The position numbers and the translations under genes are program-made. Positions 30,384-44,476 of a stretch of DNA of 64,000 bases are shown piece by piece. The stretch spans positions 932,001 through 996,000 of the forward strand of contig NW_026970820.1 of assembly GCF_963678635.1 (NCBI RefSeq), in the 5' to 3' direction. A model generated the notes under the pieces. That model saw nothing but the letters and a program-made list of their open reading frames with translations. It searched no databases and had not been told where the DNA came from. The stretch's first letter is position 1. Every line of letters starts with the position of its first letter. Source of the stretch: Symsagittifera roscoffensis. Taxonomy: Eukaryota > Xenacoelomorpha > Acoela > Convolutidae.

Positions 30384-32861
30384 CCGGTCAGGTTTGCGTC
30401 CCACCCGCCCTCCGTGACTAATCTTGCTTCCGAGAAATATCATTTGTTTCACCTTTACCCCATCTCAGGTCAGTTACTCTTGAAAAAAGTCCTACTTGAA
30501 ACGTTCGCATTCACTTTGCCCCTTACGGGCGCAATGGTTAAGCCCATTTTTTCTTCTCACTGAACTTCTTCTCCGAACAGTTCACATAAAACATTACTAT
30601 GGTTTTATCTGAAATTTGCCGTGTCCAGCTGCGACTCCGACTTTTTTCACGTCACTGGTGTTCCAACAACAGGACCACATGAGATTCCCATTCAGATACT
30701 GTCTCAATTTTGAAAATACTGATTTGATTTTTTTTTGCCGTTTTTCGCAAAATAAACTAATTACATCATTCGAATTAAAAAAAAATTCCGAAAAACAATT
30801 AAAGATAGCAAGACATTATTGTGACTGTCGTCTATATCTGTTCTCTTTGTTGGAGGTCAATGATGCTCCCTAAGTGGGACCACAAGGGTCCCAAGGAGCA
30901 TCAGTAAAGGCTTTGAATAGTATGCCATTTTTGATTAAGACAAAATCTTTGGCCAATTGTGTTTTTTTACAGTCCCTTTTCCACTGCAAATGCAAAGACT
31001 AATTTTTGTTTGAAGTTTTAAAAAATAATAATAGCCTTTTCATTTGTGATGACTCGTATCACTCATAAATCAATGGAAGACTCTGACTAACCTTCTCAAG
31101 CATGGAAATACATCAAAAAGAAAAAACGATTCTGGTTATTTCAGACTGCTTTTTTTGTTAAATTTCAGATAGATTTTGAAAACTCTTTCTTCAAATTGTA
31201 TGTCTGCCGAAAAAGAACAAAAATTACAAACTGAAACCATTTTGGTTAAATTAAGGCTCTTCCTTCACCCACCAATATCGAAATTGCGAAGCTGAAACGA
31301 ACAATCGACAGCCCATTTTATAAGTTTCGTTTTATTTTTTCAAAACATGTGTCATATATTTTCAAAAGCAATTTATTAAAGTTTCATTTTTTACCAGAAA
31401 AGTAAGTCCGAACAAAACAGATTTTTAAATACTGTCAAAAAATAAGGTGGCAAGTAGTTTTACCAATGGAATCATAGTATATGATTAGGTTCAAAATAGT
31501 TTTCATTACCATTGACTAGACGCTTACTCAATTTGAGAGATGTCCTTAATAACTTTTTTGGAAACATAAAAAACGGATAATGGAAAAGTTTTCTTCAAAC
31601 TTATAGAAAAGAATTTTATGAGAAAAACCATTACTAATATCACGTGTAAGTTACGAGAATAGATTCAGGCCACATGCAAAATTTCAGCAGAAGCACTCAA
31701 GCAATTTTGAGATCGAAACAATTGTTCCAGAAATTGACAAAGTAGTATATACACCAATTTTACCATAAATCGTCAAAATAAAAAAATCGCAAAAACTACA
31801 AATTTTATCCAATTTTGACTTTTAAGTACTCTATACCGACTAAATTGACTATGCTAAGCTCGAATCAACCATCAGAAACCATTTTTAATCGTTCTGCATT
31901 TTTTAAGTTTTTTCCCATCAAAAAGTTGAGTCAGAAATGGGAAAAAGGTTTTTTTTTCAGAAAAACAAAAAAAGTTGTTCAAAATCAACTAAAAATATAA
32001 GCCATTATTTTTGAACCTGCTCAGAATGGTTCTGGTGATCGAAGCCGTAAAAAGTACCCAATTCGAGGAAATTCGAAAAAACTCTTTTTTCAGCACTTTG
32101 AAAAAGTGGAAAAATGTAAAAAATAGTCTTCAAACAAATAGGATGAAAAAGTGATCAGTAAAAGCATCGATGCCGTGTCAAATGAGGATCGCATGCCAAT
32201 TTTTGAAACAATCCAACGGGTTTTTTTTAAGAACGAAACCATTTTTTGACAATTTTAGTAGTAGTATTTACACTAATTAGTACCATATATGGTCAAAATT
32301 CAAAAATACAAAAAACTACAATTTTTATCCAATTTTTACCTTCAAATACTCTATACCCACTAAATTGACTATCGGGAGCTCGAATCAACCATCAAAAACC
32401 ACTTTTAATCACTTTCAAAATTTTTTATTTTTTAAATCAAAATGTTGAGTCAGAAATAGGAAAAAACATTTTTTTTCAAAAAGTCAAAAAAAGTTGTCCC
32501 AATTGAATAAACTCACTAAGCCACACTCTATGAACCTGTTCAGAATGGTTTTCATGACCAAAGCCGTAAAAAGAACCCAATTTGAGAAACTTCGAAAAAT
32601 CATTTTTTAGTTAACTCAAAAAAGTGGAAAAATTGGGTAAAATGGGCTTCAAACCGATAGGATCGAAAAGTGACCTTTATAAGATATGATTGCCGTGTCA
32701 AATTAGGGCCGCATGCAAAAAATTAGAAAAATTCAACGAAACGTTTTTGAGAACTCGACAAATTTGGTCGTTTTGTTAAACGTTTAATTTTAGAAATTTT
32801 TTGTCCGGAAGGGGCCCCTTCCCCTTCCTAAATGCTTTTTGTGCTACACGCGACCATCTAG
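30384..32861 (+). repeat. Satellite unit 5, type B, 2,478 bp
   Basis: Starts CCGGTCAGGTTTGCG. Internal hairpin 30862-30902, where one C to A change shortens the outer stem to GATGCTCC/GGAGCATC. Terminal hairpin 32807-32828 with loop CCCCTT; CTAG 32858-32861. Confidence 0.9.
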
Positions 32862-35366
32862 AGGAAATTGTTTCGCCCCACCCACCCGACCAATTCATTT
32901 ACCCACCCACCTGATCAGTCAGTGCGCCTTGACGACGTCTTTTGAAATTTGATTCATTCCGTAGCTGGAATCGATGCCCTAAGACAAAAAAGTTTGACAG
33001 ACACATCTCCAACTATGTGATAGAGCATTTGTCGAATCAATTTTTTCTAAAAAAAATTTTGAAAAACAAAGCCTGAAAAAAATCTTGCGCTTTCATCACA
33101 TATGTCATCGAAGCAAAAAGAGTACCGTGTTGGTTACATAATTGTATCCCAGTATCCACAATGCTAGAAGCAGGAAAACACTAAAACACCTTTCTATTAA
33201 ATTTGAGATAGAATGTCTCATGAAGGAAATGAAAACTGTCTCCAAGCGTGCAGGATTTCCGAAAAAATCTCATAACCTGAAACATAACAGCACAACATAG
33301 CGGCTGCTCTCTAATTCTCTGCTTTTTATTCGAGGTCCCGGATGCCCCTAACTGGGACCACAAGGGTCCCAGGGCGCATCCTATAGGGATTAAAGCATTA
33401 AACGTAAAATCGTGGAAAGAGAAATTCTAATCACTTATTACAATTTTTCATATTTCATTTTGCTCAGCAATCAATAAACTGTTGTATTTTTAACTTGAAG
33501 AGCCTGTTATATTATCAAACAAAATTTTTCGATAAAAATTACATTTTTTTTTAGTTTTTCAAACAATATTTTCAAATTTGAAACAAAAGGAACCCTTGCA
33601 TTTTTTTTCAGTAACTAAGTCACTGCACTCTAGCTACACTAGTGAATGTAAAAAATAGTTAAAAAAACGGACAACTGAATCTGATTTGTAAAATTCAATG
33701 TTTTTTTGTTTGGCTTTTAAATAGGTTCACGTCAATTAATAATTGAAATTGAGCAAACAAGAATATAACACTCGCAATTTTTGTTCAATGTTGATTAGAA
33801 AAATGATCAGAACACTCTATATTGCCTATGGCAAGCTCAAAACATCCATCAAAAACCACTTTTGTTCACTTTTAAAATTGAATTTTTTTTCGACCAAAAA
33901 AAGTTAGAGATGAAATTGAAAAAAAACGAAAATTTACCTAATTTGAAAAAATTGGTGTCAAACTGCTTTATCCATAGAAACACTTTCTATGAACCTATTC
34001 AGAAAGGTTTTGTTGAGCAATGCCGAAAAAATTACCCCTTTTGAGAAAAATTCAAAAAACACATTTTTGGTTAACTCAAAAAAGTGGAAAAAGTGGGAAA
34101 AGGGGTCTTCAAAACGAAACCATCCAAAAGTTGCATTAACTAACTGCCATTATTTTTAAAATTCAGACCCGCATGCAAAAAATAACGAAAATCCTAGGGG
34201 AACTTTTTGAGAACAGATTAGTTTCTCCGGAATTTTGGTAGTACTGTTTTTATTACTATAATTATAATTAAAGTCAAATCTAAAAGTCGTAAAAACTACA
34301 ATTTTTAATCAATTTTGACAAATAAATGATCAAAACCCACTAAATTGGCTATGGCAAGTTCGAATATACCATCAGAAACCATTTTTTCCCACTTTTGAAA
34401 ATTTTCATTTTTTTGAAAATTTATGTTGAGTCACAAACGGGAAAAACCATATTTTTTCAAAATGTCAAAAACAGTTGTTCTTTTCAAGTTAGTTCATAAG
34501 GTCACATATTATGAACCTGTTCAGAATGGTTCTCATGTTCAAAGCCATACAAATTACCCATTTTGAGAAAAATTGAAAAAACACCTTTTTGGTTAACTCA
34601 AAAAAGTGGAAAAAGTGGAGAAAGGTGTCTTCAAAACGAAACCATCCAAAAGTGGCATTAACTAACTGCCATTTTTTTGTGAATTCAGACCCGCATGCAA
34701 AAATTTACGAAAATCCTACGTGAAGTTTCTGAGAACAGATTAGTTTCTCGGGAATTTTGGTAGTACTATTTTTATTACTATAATAATAATTAAAGTCAAA
34801 ACTAAAAGTGGTAAAAACTACAATTTTTAATCAATTTTGACAAATTAATGATCAAAACCCACTAAATTGGCTATGGCAAGTTCGAATGTACCATCAGAAA
34901 CCATTTTTTCCCATTTTTGAAAATTTTCATTTTTTTGAAATTAAATGTTGAGTCACAAACGGGAAAAAACAAATTTTTTCAAAAAGTCAAAAAAAAATAT
35001 TCCATTTAAACTAACTCATCAGGCCACACGTTAGGAACCTGTTCAGAATGGTTTTCATGATCAAAGCAGCAAAAGTCACCCATTTTGAGAAAAGTCTAAA
35101 AAACACCTTTTTAGTAAACTCAAAAAAGTGGAAAAAGTGGGAAAAGGGGTCTTCAAAATGAAACCATCCAAAAATGGCATTAACAAACTGCCATTATTTT
35201 CCAAATTCAGACCCGCATGCAAAAAATTAGGAAATTCTGACGTGCGGTTTAGCAGAACTCGATAGTTACTAGGAATATTTACCACTGTAAAAAATTTATT
35301 GCCTTTTGACCGGAAGGGGCCCCTACCCCTTCCTAATCGCTTTTTGTGCTACACGCGACCATCTAG
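32862..35366 (+). repeat. Satellite unit 6, type A, 2,505 bp
   Basis: Starts AGGAAATTGTTTCG. Internal hairpin 33341-33380, with A replacing C beside the inner stem. Three sub-repeats. Terminal hairpin 35312-35333, CTAG 35363-35366, followed by a type C unit. Confidence 0.92.
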
Positions 35367-35376
35367 CACCCTCAAG

Positions 35377-35386
35377 GTCACGTGAC
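35377..35386. promoter_or_regulatory. GTCACGTGAC palindrome at type C unit start (example)
   Basis: A 10-bp perfect palindrome identical to the known bHLH-ZIP (USF/TFE-type) recognition sequence, 11 bp after CTAG. Present in units 7, 9, 13, 17 and 18, partial in 8 and 15, lost in 14. Binding is not shown. Confidence 0.4.
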
Positions 35387-37519
35387 TTAATTTTGTTTTT
35401 GGTTTTTTCTGTAACCAAAACAATAAGGTCATGCGCCAATATCATGGCCTCAAGCAAAGACGTCGGACTCTACGCATTCCCATTCGCAATGCGCCCTTAG
35501 GGCGCAAATGCCAATGCTCAATTAATTTTGCCAGGTGAAATTTTTAAAGAAAAATTCTGATGAATTTTAACTTAAACTACCACCAAAAAACGCACAGATT
35601 TCAAAGTGTAAAACAATCAAGTTTTTGCTAATTCCGGGTATGCAGTGAGACTGATTTCGGCAAAAATAAAATAGAAAATGAAGGAAATGGAAAGAAAAAA
35701 ATTTTTCAAAATAAGAACGCATTATCAAAATCTTATTTGATCTCCGCTAATGTCATAATTCCGATCAGGCTGATTTCAGATTTTAAGCGTAGAGTTTACG
35801 GTTACGGCTGCTCCCTCTACAGGTCCCAGAGGGACCGTGTGAGCATCCTACCTCGATCCAGGATAACGGATAGTGGCTTTTAATTTTTCACAAAATTTTT
35901 TTTCACTAATGCTTGTTTTCAATTCCTCATGAGAAGCTGTATAAATTTTAAAAAAAATTGATTTTATTAATAAATGCTTCCAAGAAAAACTGATGTTAGG
36001 CGGTTACAAATGCGGTTGGTGAAAACTAGTAAGGGATAATGATGAGAAAAATTGTAAGTTTTCAAATGAATTTAACAACAGTTTTTTTCTTTTTTCCTTT
36101 TGTAAATCGGGAGAAATGAATCAGTTTTTTTTAAGTTTTCCTCGCACCACCCACTTTTCTTAAGTAATGAAGATTCCTGTTATAGCCGTTTATAACACTT
36201 TGGCAGAAAAAACATCAATATGATGTAAAATGTTTTTAAAAAGAGAAAAATTTAAAAATTATGTTTTTTTTAAATAATCAAAATTTTGTAATTTTCAAAA
36301 TTGAAAAAAAGTGAAAATTAATTGCATATTACGATTCAGCGTACCCAACTTAGTGGGTCTAGCAGTTTAAATTACCAAAAAATGTTGAAAATTGGAGATT
36401 TTATGAAGTTTTCATTTTGGCTATTTTTCCTTTTCGCCTCCACTTAAGGCACCTTTGAGCCAACTTGAGAAACTGGAACCTAAACAAGCTATACAGATAG
36501 TCTGAATGAGCCATTTTCAGCGTGATAACACCCCTGGAAGAAAAAAAACTGCAGAAAAGAAAGGGAATTTTGAACGTTAACCTTTTTTCTTCTTCAAATG
36601 GCGATACTTAGAATAATTTTTCAGCTGAAAAGTTCAAAAAAATTCAAAAAATTCAAATTTTGAAAAAATTTGTAAAAAAATCTCATCAGTCTGTTTATTG
36701 GAGTCTTCGAGGTTTTGGGAGACCTTATCTGGCGGCTAACAACAAGTGGTTCACTTATTTTAAAATTTTGAGAAAGGTCAAAAAAACCTGTTTTTACGAT
36801 TTTTTAGACAGAAATCCGTAAGCAATATCTTGGCTTAAAACAAAAATGAGGGCCTAAAATTAGTACAAACAGTACTCTCACATAAGGTACATTAGGTTGG
36901 AAACAAAAAATGGACTCTAATTCAAAAATCGTTTTTTAACTTTATTTCTGAACAAAAAATTGTTAAAGAAATCAAAAACTTAAAAATTTTTTGAAAAAAA
37001 TGATTGTTTTGAAAAAGTGCCAATTTTTAGCTGAAACGTTTCATCTTAGCTAATAAAGCCAGAGCAATGCCCTTTAAGATCAAATAAATTAATAAGGCAA
37101 ACAAATTTCAAGTTTTTTCGTTAGAGGCTTTTATTTTGAAAAAGTATTCAAAAATGGGTAAAAAAAAGTCAAAAAAATCAATTTTCTCCGATTCAAAAAC
37201 CTCCACTACCATGATGATTAGTTCGTTAGATAGGACTGCTGAGATCAGTTTAGACTTACTTTCATAAAGATATCAAAATTTTTACTTATTTTTGAGAATT
37301 AAACAAAATAAAAACTTTTCCCAAATTGGGCAAAAAGCCCAAATTAGCCCAAACACCTGTTAAAAATTGTTGGGTCAAAAAATCACAAAAGGAAACCCCT
37401 ATTCATTTGACATTTTAGGGCCGCATGCAAAAAATTAGACCATTCTAACCTGACAATTTCGAGAATCGACTTTTTTGCAAAATTTCTCTATAGTCCATTT
37501 GAGGGATATTACTTGTACC

Positions 37520-37577
37520 GGTGGGGGCCCCTACCCCACCTCAAAAAATTTTGTAATGCTGGAACGCGGCCACCTAG
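37520..37577 (+). other. Terminal hairpin plus CTAG, type C form (example)
   Basis: Arms GGTGGGG and CCCCACC (7 bp) with loop GCCCCTA (tail I) or GCCCTA (tail II), a 33-nt spacer ending in ACGCGGCCAC, then CTAG. The spacer end is clearly related to the A/B form. Confidence 0.85.
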
Positions 37578-39784
37578 CACCCTCAAGGTCACGTGTGTGA
37601 TTTTTGTTTTTGGTATTTTCTGAAAACAAAAGAGAGCGTGGTCATGCATCTACATCATGTGCCCAAGCAAATACGTGGACTTCTACGCAATCCCATTCGC
37701 AAGGCGCCCTTCGGGCGCAAATGCCAAGGCTCAATTAATTTTGCCAGGTGAAAATGTTTTAAAGAAAAATTCTGATGAATTTTAACTTAAACTACCACCA
37801 AAAAACGCAAAGTTTTCAAAGTGTGAAACAATCAAGTTTTTGGTAATACCGGGCATGCAGAGAGACTGATTTGGGCAAAAATAAAATGGAAAATGAAGGA
37901 AATGGAAAGAAAAAAATTGTTCAAAATAAGAACGCATTATCAAAAATTATTTGATCTCCGCTAATGTCATAATTCCGATCAGGCTGATTTCAGATTTTAA
38001 GCGTAGGGTTTACAGTTACGGCTGCTCTCTCTACAGGTCCCAGAGGGACCGAGTGAGCATCCTACCTCGATCCAGGATAACGGATAGTTGTTTTAAGTTT
38101 TTCACAATTTTTTTTACACTAATGCTTGTTTTCACTTCCTCATGAGAAGCTGTATAATTTTTTAGAAAAAATAATTTTAATAATCAATGCTTCCAAGAAC
38201 AACTGATGTTAGGCGGTTACAAATGAGGTTGGTGAAAAGTAGTAAGGGATAATGATGAGAAAAATAGCAAGTTTTCAAATGAATTTAAAAACAGTTTTTT
38301 TCTTTTTTTCTTTTGTAAATCGGGAGAAACGAATCAGTTTTTTAAAGTTTTCCTGGCACCACCCACTGTTACTAAATAATGAAGATTCATGTTCTAGCCG
38401 TTAATAACAATTTGGCAGAAAAAACATCAATATGATGTAAAATGTTTTAAAAAAGAGAAAAATTTAAAAATTATGTTTTTTTTTAGAAAAAAAAAATTGT
38501 AATTTTCAAAATTGAAAAAAAGTGAAAATTAATTGCCTATTACGATTCAGCGTACCCAATTTAGTGGGTCTAGCATTTTAAATTACCAAAAAACGTTGAA
38601 AATTGTAGATTTTATGAAGTTTTCATTTTGGCTATTTTTCCTTGTCGCCTCCACTTAAGGCACCTTTGAGCCAACTTGAGAAACTGAAACCTAAACAAGC
38701 TACACAGATAGTCTGAATGAGCCATTTTCAGCTTGATAACACGCCAGGAAGAAAAAAAACTGTAGAAAAGAATGAAAATTTTGAACTTTAACCTTTTTTC
38801 TTCTTCAAATGGCGTTACTTAGAATAATTTTTCAGCAGAAAAGTTGAAAAAAAATCAAAAAATTCAAATTTTGAAAAAATTTTAAAAAAATCTCATCAGT
38901 CTGTTTATTGGAGTCTTCGAGATTTTGGGAGACCTTATCTGGTGGCTAACATCAAAAGATCACTTATTTTGAAATTTCGAGAAAGGTCAAAAAAACATGT
39001 TTTTTCGATTTTTTTGACAGAATTCCGAAAGCAATATCTTGGCTTAAAACAAAAATGAGGGCCTAAAATTAGTACAAACAGTACTCCCACATAAAGTACA
39101 TTAGGTTGGAAACAAAAAATTGACTCTGACTCAAAAATCGTTTTTAAACTTTATTTCTGAACAAAAAATTGTAAAAAAATCAAAAATTTAAATTTTTTTT
39201 GAAAAAAATGATTGTTTTGAAAAAGTGCCTATTTTTAGCTGAAACTTTTCATTTTAGCTAAGAAAGCCAGAGCAATGCCCTTTAAGCTCTAATAAATTAA
39301 TAAACCAAATTGTTTTCAAGTTTTTTCGTCAAAGGTTTTTATTTTGAAAAAGTATTCAAAAATGGGTAAAAAAAAGTCAAAAAAATCAATTTTCTCCGAT
39401 TCAAAAACCTCCACTACCATGATGACTAGTGCGTTAGATAGGACTGCTGAGATCAATTTAGACGTTCTTTCATAAGTATATCAAAATTTTTACTTATTTT
39501 TGAGAATTAGGCAAAATAAAAACTTTTCCCAAATTGGGCAAAAAGCCCAAATTAGCCCAAACACCTGTTAAAAATTGTTGGGTCAAAAAATCACAAAAGG
39601 AAACCCCTATTCGTTTGACATTTTAGGGCCGCATGCAAAAAATTAGACCAATCTAACCTGACAATTTCGAGAATCAACTTTTTTGTCAAGATTCTCTAAA
39701 GACCAATTTAGGGAGATTACTTGTACCGGTGGGGGCCCTACCCCACCTAAAAAATTTTTGAAATGCTGGAACGCGGCCACCTAG
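37578..39784 (+). repeat. Satellite unit 8, type C, 2,207 bp
   Basis: Starts CACCCTCAAGGTCACGTGTG. 5' hairpin at 37704-37718, internal core 38036-38050. The body is near-identical to unit 15, sharing rare variants such as GAGGTTGGTGAAAAGTAG, but the tail is variant II. Terminal hairpin 39728-39747, CTAG 39781-39784. Confidence 0.92.
37704..37718 (+). other. 5' hairpin of type C units (example)
   Basis: Arms GCGCCC and GGGCGC with loop TTC at about +127. Seen in most C units with loop variants TTA and ATC, damaged in units 9 and 17, deleted in unit 18. B units have a related but weaker GCCCCCTACGGGCGC. Confidence 0.75.
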
Positions 39785-41999
39785 CACCCTCAAGGTCACG
39801 TGACTTATTTTTTTTTTTTGGTATTTTCTGAAACCAAAACAGAGCGTGGTCATGCGTCTAAATCATGGCCTCAAGCAAATACGTGGACTTCTACGCATTC
39901 CCATTCGCAATGCGCCCTTCGAGCGCAATTACCAATGCTCAATCAACTGTGCCAGGTGAAAATGTTTTAAAGAAAAATTCTGATAAATTTTAACTTAAAC
40001 TACCACCAAAAAACGCAAAGATTTCAAAGTGTGAAACAATCAAGTTTTTGCTAATACCGGGCATGCAGTCAGACTGATTTCGGCAAAAATAAAATGGAAA
40101 ATGAAAGAAATGGAAAGAAAAAAAATTGTTCAAAATAAGAACGCAACATCAAAAACGTATTTGATCTCCGCTAATGACAAAATTATGATCAGGCTGATTT
40201 CAGATTAAAGCGTACAATTTAAGGTTACGGATGCTCCCTCTAACGGTCCCAGAGGGACCGAGTGAGCATCCTACCTCGATCCAGGACAACGGATAGTTGT
40301 TTTTAATTTTTCATAAAATTTATTTTTCTTTAATGCTTGTTTTCATTTTCTCATGAGAAGCTGTAGACATTTCAAAACATTTTGATTTCATTAAACAATG
40401 GTTCCCAAAACAACTGACAATTGGTGCTTAAAAATACGGTTGGTGAAAACTGGTAAGGGATAATGTTGAGAAAAATTGTAAGCTTTCAAGAAGTTTTAAA
40501 AAAAAAAAGTTTCTTTTCTTCTTTTTTTTGTTAAATCAGAAATCAATCAAATTTTTTAAATTTACCTTAGAACAACAATTATTTTTAAGTAATGAAGATT
40601 CCTGTTCTAGCCTTTTATAACACGTTGGCAGAAAAAAAACATCAAACTGTTTGAAAATGTTTTGAAATAAAGAAAAATTAAAAATTTTTTTTTTGGAAAA
40701 AAGTAAAAAAATAGTAAATTTCAAAATTGAAAAAAAGTGAAAATTAATTGCATAATACGATTCAGCGTACTCAACTTAGTGGGTCTAGCATTTTAAATCA
40801 CCAAAAAAGGTTGAAAATTGTAGATTTTATGAAGTTTTCATTCTGGCTATTTTTCCTTGTTGCCTCCACTTAAGGCACCTTTGAGCCAACTTGAGAAACT
40901 GGAACCTAAACAAGCTATACAGATAGTCTGAATGAGCCATTTTCAGCGTGATAACACGCCTGGAAGAAAAAAAACTCCAGAAAAGAAAGAAAATTTTGAA
41001 CTTTAACCTTTTTTCTTCTTCAAATGGCGATACTTAGAATAATTTTTCAGCTGAAAAGTTCAAAAAAAATCAAAAAATTCAAATTTTGAAGAAATTAAAA
41101 AAAATCTCATCAGTCTGTTCATTGGAGTCTTCGAGGTTCTGGGAGACCTTATCTGGCGACTAACAACAAGTGGATCACTTATTTTAAAATTTTGAGAAAG
41201 GTCAAAAAAACATGTTTTTTCGACTTTTTTGACAGAATTTCGAAAGCAATATCTTGGCTAAAAACAAGAATGAGGGTCTAAAATTAGTACAAACAGTACT
41301 CCCACATAAAGTACATTAGGTTGGAAACAAAAAATTTACTCTGACTCAAAAATAGTTTTTTAACTTTATTTCTGAACAAGAAATTGAAAAGAAATCAAAA
41401 ACTTAAAAATTTTTTGAAAAAAATGATTGTTTTGAAAAAGTGCCAATTTTTAGCTGAAACTTTTCATTTTAGCTAATAAAGCCAGAGCAATGCCCTTTAA
41501 GCTCAAATAAATTAATTATGCAAATTATTTTCAAGTTTTTTCGTTAAAGCCTTTTATTTTGAAAAAGTAATCAAAAATGGGTAAAAAAAAGTCAAAAAAA
41601 TCAATTTTCTCCGATTCAAAAACCTCCACTACCATGATGACTAGTGCGTTAGATAGGACTGGTGAGATCAATTTAGACGTTTTTTCATAAGTATATCGAA
41701 ATTTTTACTTATTTTTGAGAATTAAGCAAAATAAAAACTTTTCCCAAATTGGGCAAAAAGCCCAAATTAGCCCAAACACCTGTTAAAAATTGTTGGGTCA
41801 AAAAATCACAAAAGGAAACCCCTATTCGTTTGACATTTTAGGGCCGCATGCAAAAAATTAGACCAATTTAACCTGACAATTTCGAGAATCGACTTTTTTG
41901 TCAAAATTCTCTAAAGACCAATTTAGGGAGATTACTTGTACCGGTGGGGGCCCTACCCCACCTAAAAAATTTTTGAAATGCTGGAACGCGGCCACCTAG
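39785..41999 (+). repeat. Satellite unit 9, type C, 2,215 bp
   Basis: Holds the most complete type C internal hairpin: 40229-40271, outer GGATGCTC/GAGCATCC and inner CGGTCCC/GGGACCG. Its 5' hairpin is damaged (right arm GAGCGC). Terminal hairpin 41943-41962 (tail II), CTAG 41996-41999, followed by type B. Confidence 0.92.
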
Positions 42000-44476
42000 A
42001 TCTTTCAGGTCTGCGTCCCACCCGCCCTCCGTGACTAATCTTGCTTCCGAGAAAAGTTTTTTGTTTCACCTTTACCCCATCTCAGGTCAATTAATCTTGC
42101 AAAAAACCCTACTTGAAACGTTCGCATTCACATTACCCCCTACGGGCGCAATGGCGAAGCCCATTTTTTCTTCTCACTGAACTTCTTCTCTGAACAGTTC
42201 ACATAAAACATTACTATGGTTTTATCTGAAATTTGCCGTGTCCAGCTGCGACTCCGACTTTTTTCACGTCACTGGTGTTCCAACAACAGGACCACATGAG
42301 ATTCCCATTCAGATACTGTCTCAATTTTGAAAATACTGATTTGATTTTTTTTTGCCGTTTTTCGCAAAACAAACTAATTGATTCATTCGAATTAAAAAAA
42401 AATTCCGAAAAACACTTAAAGATAGCAAGACATTATTGTGACTGTCGTCTATATCTGTTCTCTTTGTTGGAGGTCAACGATGCTCCCTAAGTGGGACCAC
42501 AAGGGTCCCAGGGAGCATCAGTAAAGGCTTTGAATAGTATGCCAGTTTCGATTAAGACAAAATCTTTGGCCAATTGTGTTTTTTTCACAGTCCCTTATCC
42601 ACTGCAAATGTAAAGTTTAATTTTAGTTTGAAGTTTCAAAAAATAATAATAGCCTTTTCATTTGTGATGACTCGTATCACTCATAAATCAATGAAAGACT
42701 CTGACTAACCTTCTCAAGCATGGAAAAACATCAAAAAGAAAAAATGATTCTGGTTATTTCAGACTGCTTTTTTTGTTAAATTTCAGATAGATTTTGAAAA
42801 CTCTTTCTTCAAATTGTATGTCTGCCGAAAAAGAACAAAAATTACAAACTGAAACCATTTTGGTTAAATTAAGGCTCTTCACCCACCAAATTCGAAATTG
42901 CGAAGCTGAAACGAACAATCGACAGCTCATTTTATAAGTTTCGTTTTATTTTTTCAAAACATGTGTCATATATTTTCAAAAGCAATTTATTAAAGTTTCA
43001 TTTTTTACCAGAAAAGTAAGTCCGAAAAAAAAACAGATTTTTAAATACTGTCAAAAAATAAGGTGGCAAGTAGTTTTACCAATGGAATCATAGTATATGA
43101 TTAGGTTCAAAATAGTTTTCATTACCATTGACTAGACGCTTACTCAATTTGAGAAATGTCGTTAATAACTTTTTTGGAAACAAAAAAAAACGGATAATGG
43201 AAAACTTTTCTTCAAACTTATAGAAAAGAATTTTATGAGAAAAACCATTATGAATATCACGTGTAAATGACGAGAGTCGATTCAGGTTACATGCAAAATT
43301 TCAGCAGAAGCACTCAAGCAATTTTGTGAACGAAACAATTGTTCCATAAATTGACAGAGTAGTATAAACACCAATTTTACCATAAAACGTCAAAATAAAA
43401 AAATCGCGAAAACTACAAATTTTATCCAATTTTGACTTTTAAATACTCTATACCGACTAAATTGACTATGCTAAGCTCGAATCAACCATCAGAAACCATT
43501 TTTAATCGTTCTGCATTTTTTAAGTTTTTTTCCATCAAAAAGTTGAGTCAGAAATGGGAAAAAGGTTTTTTTTTCAGAAAAACAAAAAAAGTTGTTCAAA
43601 ATCAACTAGAAATATAAGCCATTATTTTTTAACCTGCTCAGAATGGTTCTGGTGACCGAAGCCGTAAAAAGTACCCAATTCCAGGAAATTCGAAAAAACT
43701 CTTTTTTCAGCACTTTGAAAGTGGAAAAATGTAAAAAATAGTCTTCAAACAAATAGGATGAAAAAGTGATCAGTAAAAGCATCGATGCCGTGTCAAATGA
43801 GGATTGCATGCCAATTTTTGAAACAATCCAACGGGTTTTTTTTAAGAACGAAACCATTTTTTGACAATTTTAGTAGTAGTATTTACACTAATTAGTACCA
43901 TATATGGTCAAAATTCAAAAATACAAAAAACTACAATTTTCATCCAATTTTGACCTTCAAATACTCTATACCCACTAAATTGACTATCGGGAGCTCGAAT
44001 CAACCATCAAAAACTACTTTTAATCACTTTCAAAATTTTTTATTTTTTAAATCAAAATGTTGAGTCAGAAATAGGAAAAAACATTTTTTTTCAAAAAGTC
44101 AAGAAAAGTTGTCCCAATTGAATAAACTCACTAAGCCACACTCTATGAACCTGTTCAGAATGGTTTTCATGACCAAAGCCGTAAAAAGTACCCAATTTGA
44201 GAAACTTCGAAAAATCACCTTTTAGTTAACTCAAAAAAGTGGAAAAATCGGGTAAAATGGGCTTCAAACCGATAGGATCGAAAAGTGACTTTTATAAGAT
44301 ATGATTGCCGTGTCAAATTAGGGCCGCATGCAAAAAATTAGAAAAATTCAACGAAACGTTTTTGAGAACTCGACAAATTTGGTCGTTTTGTTAAACGTTT
44401 AATTTTAGAAATTTTTTGTCCGGAAGGGGCCCCTTCCCCTTCCTAAATGCTTTTTATGCTACACGCGACCATCTAG
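42000..44476 (+). repeat. Satellite unit 10, type B, 2,477 bp
   Basis: Starts ATCTTTCAGGTCTGCG, differing from other B units only in the first few bases after CTAG. Internal hairpin 42479-42519. Terminal hairpin 44422-44443 with loop CCCCTT, CTAG 44473-44476. Confidence 0.9.

Larger units (their letters stand above)
35367..37577 (+). repeat. Satellite unit 7, type C, 2,211 bp
   Basis: Starts CACCCTCAAGG and the palindrome GTCACGTGAC (35377-35386). A 5' hairpin GCGCCC/GGGCGC near +130 has loop TTA. Internal hairpin core GGTCCC-AGA-GGGACC at 35822-35836. A CCCAAATTGGGC/GCCC inverted repeat lies near 37320-37350. Terminal hairpin 37520-37540 (GGTGGGG/CCCCACC), CTAG 37574-37577. Tail variant I. 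Confidence 0.92.
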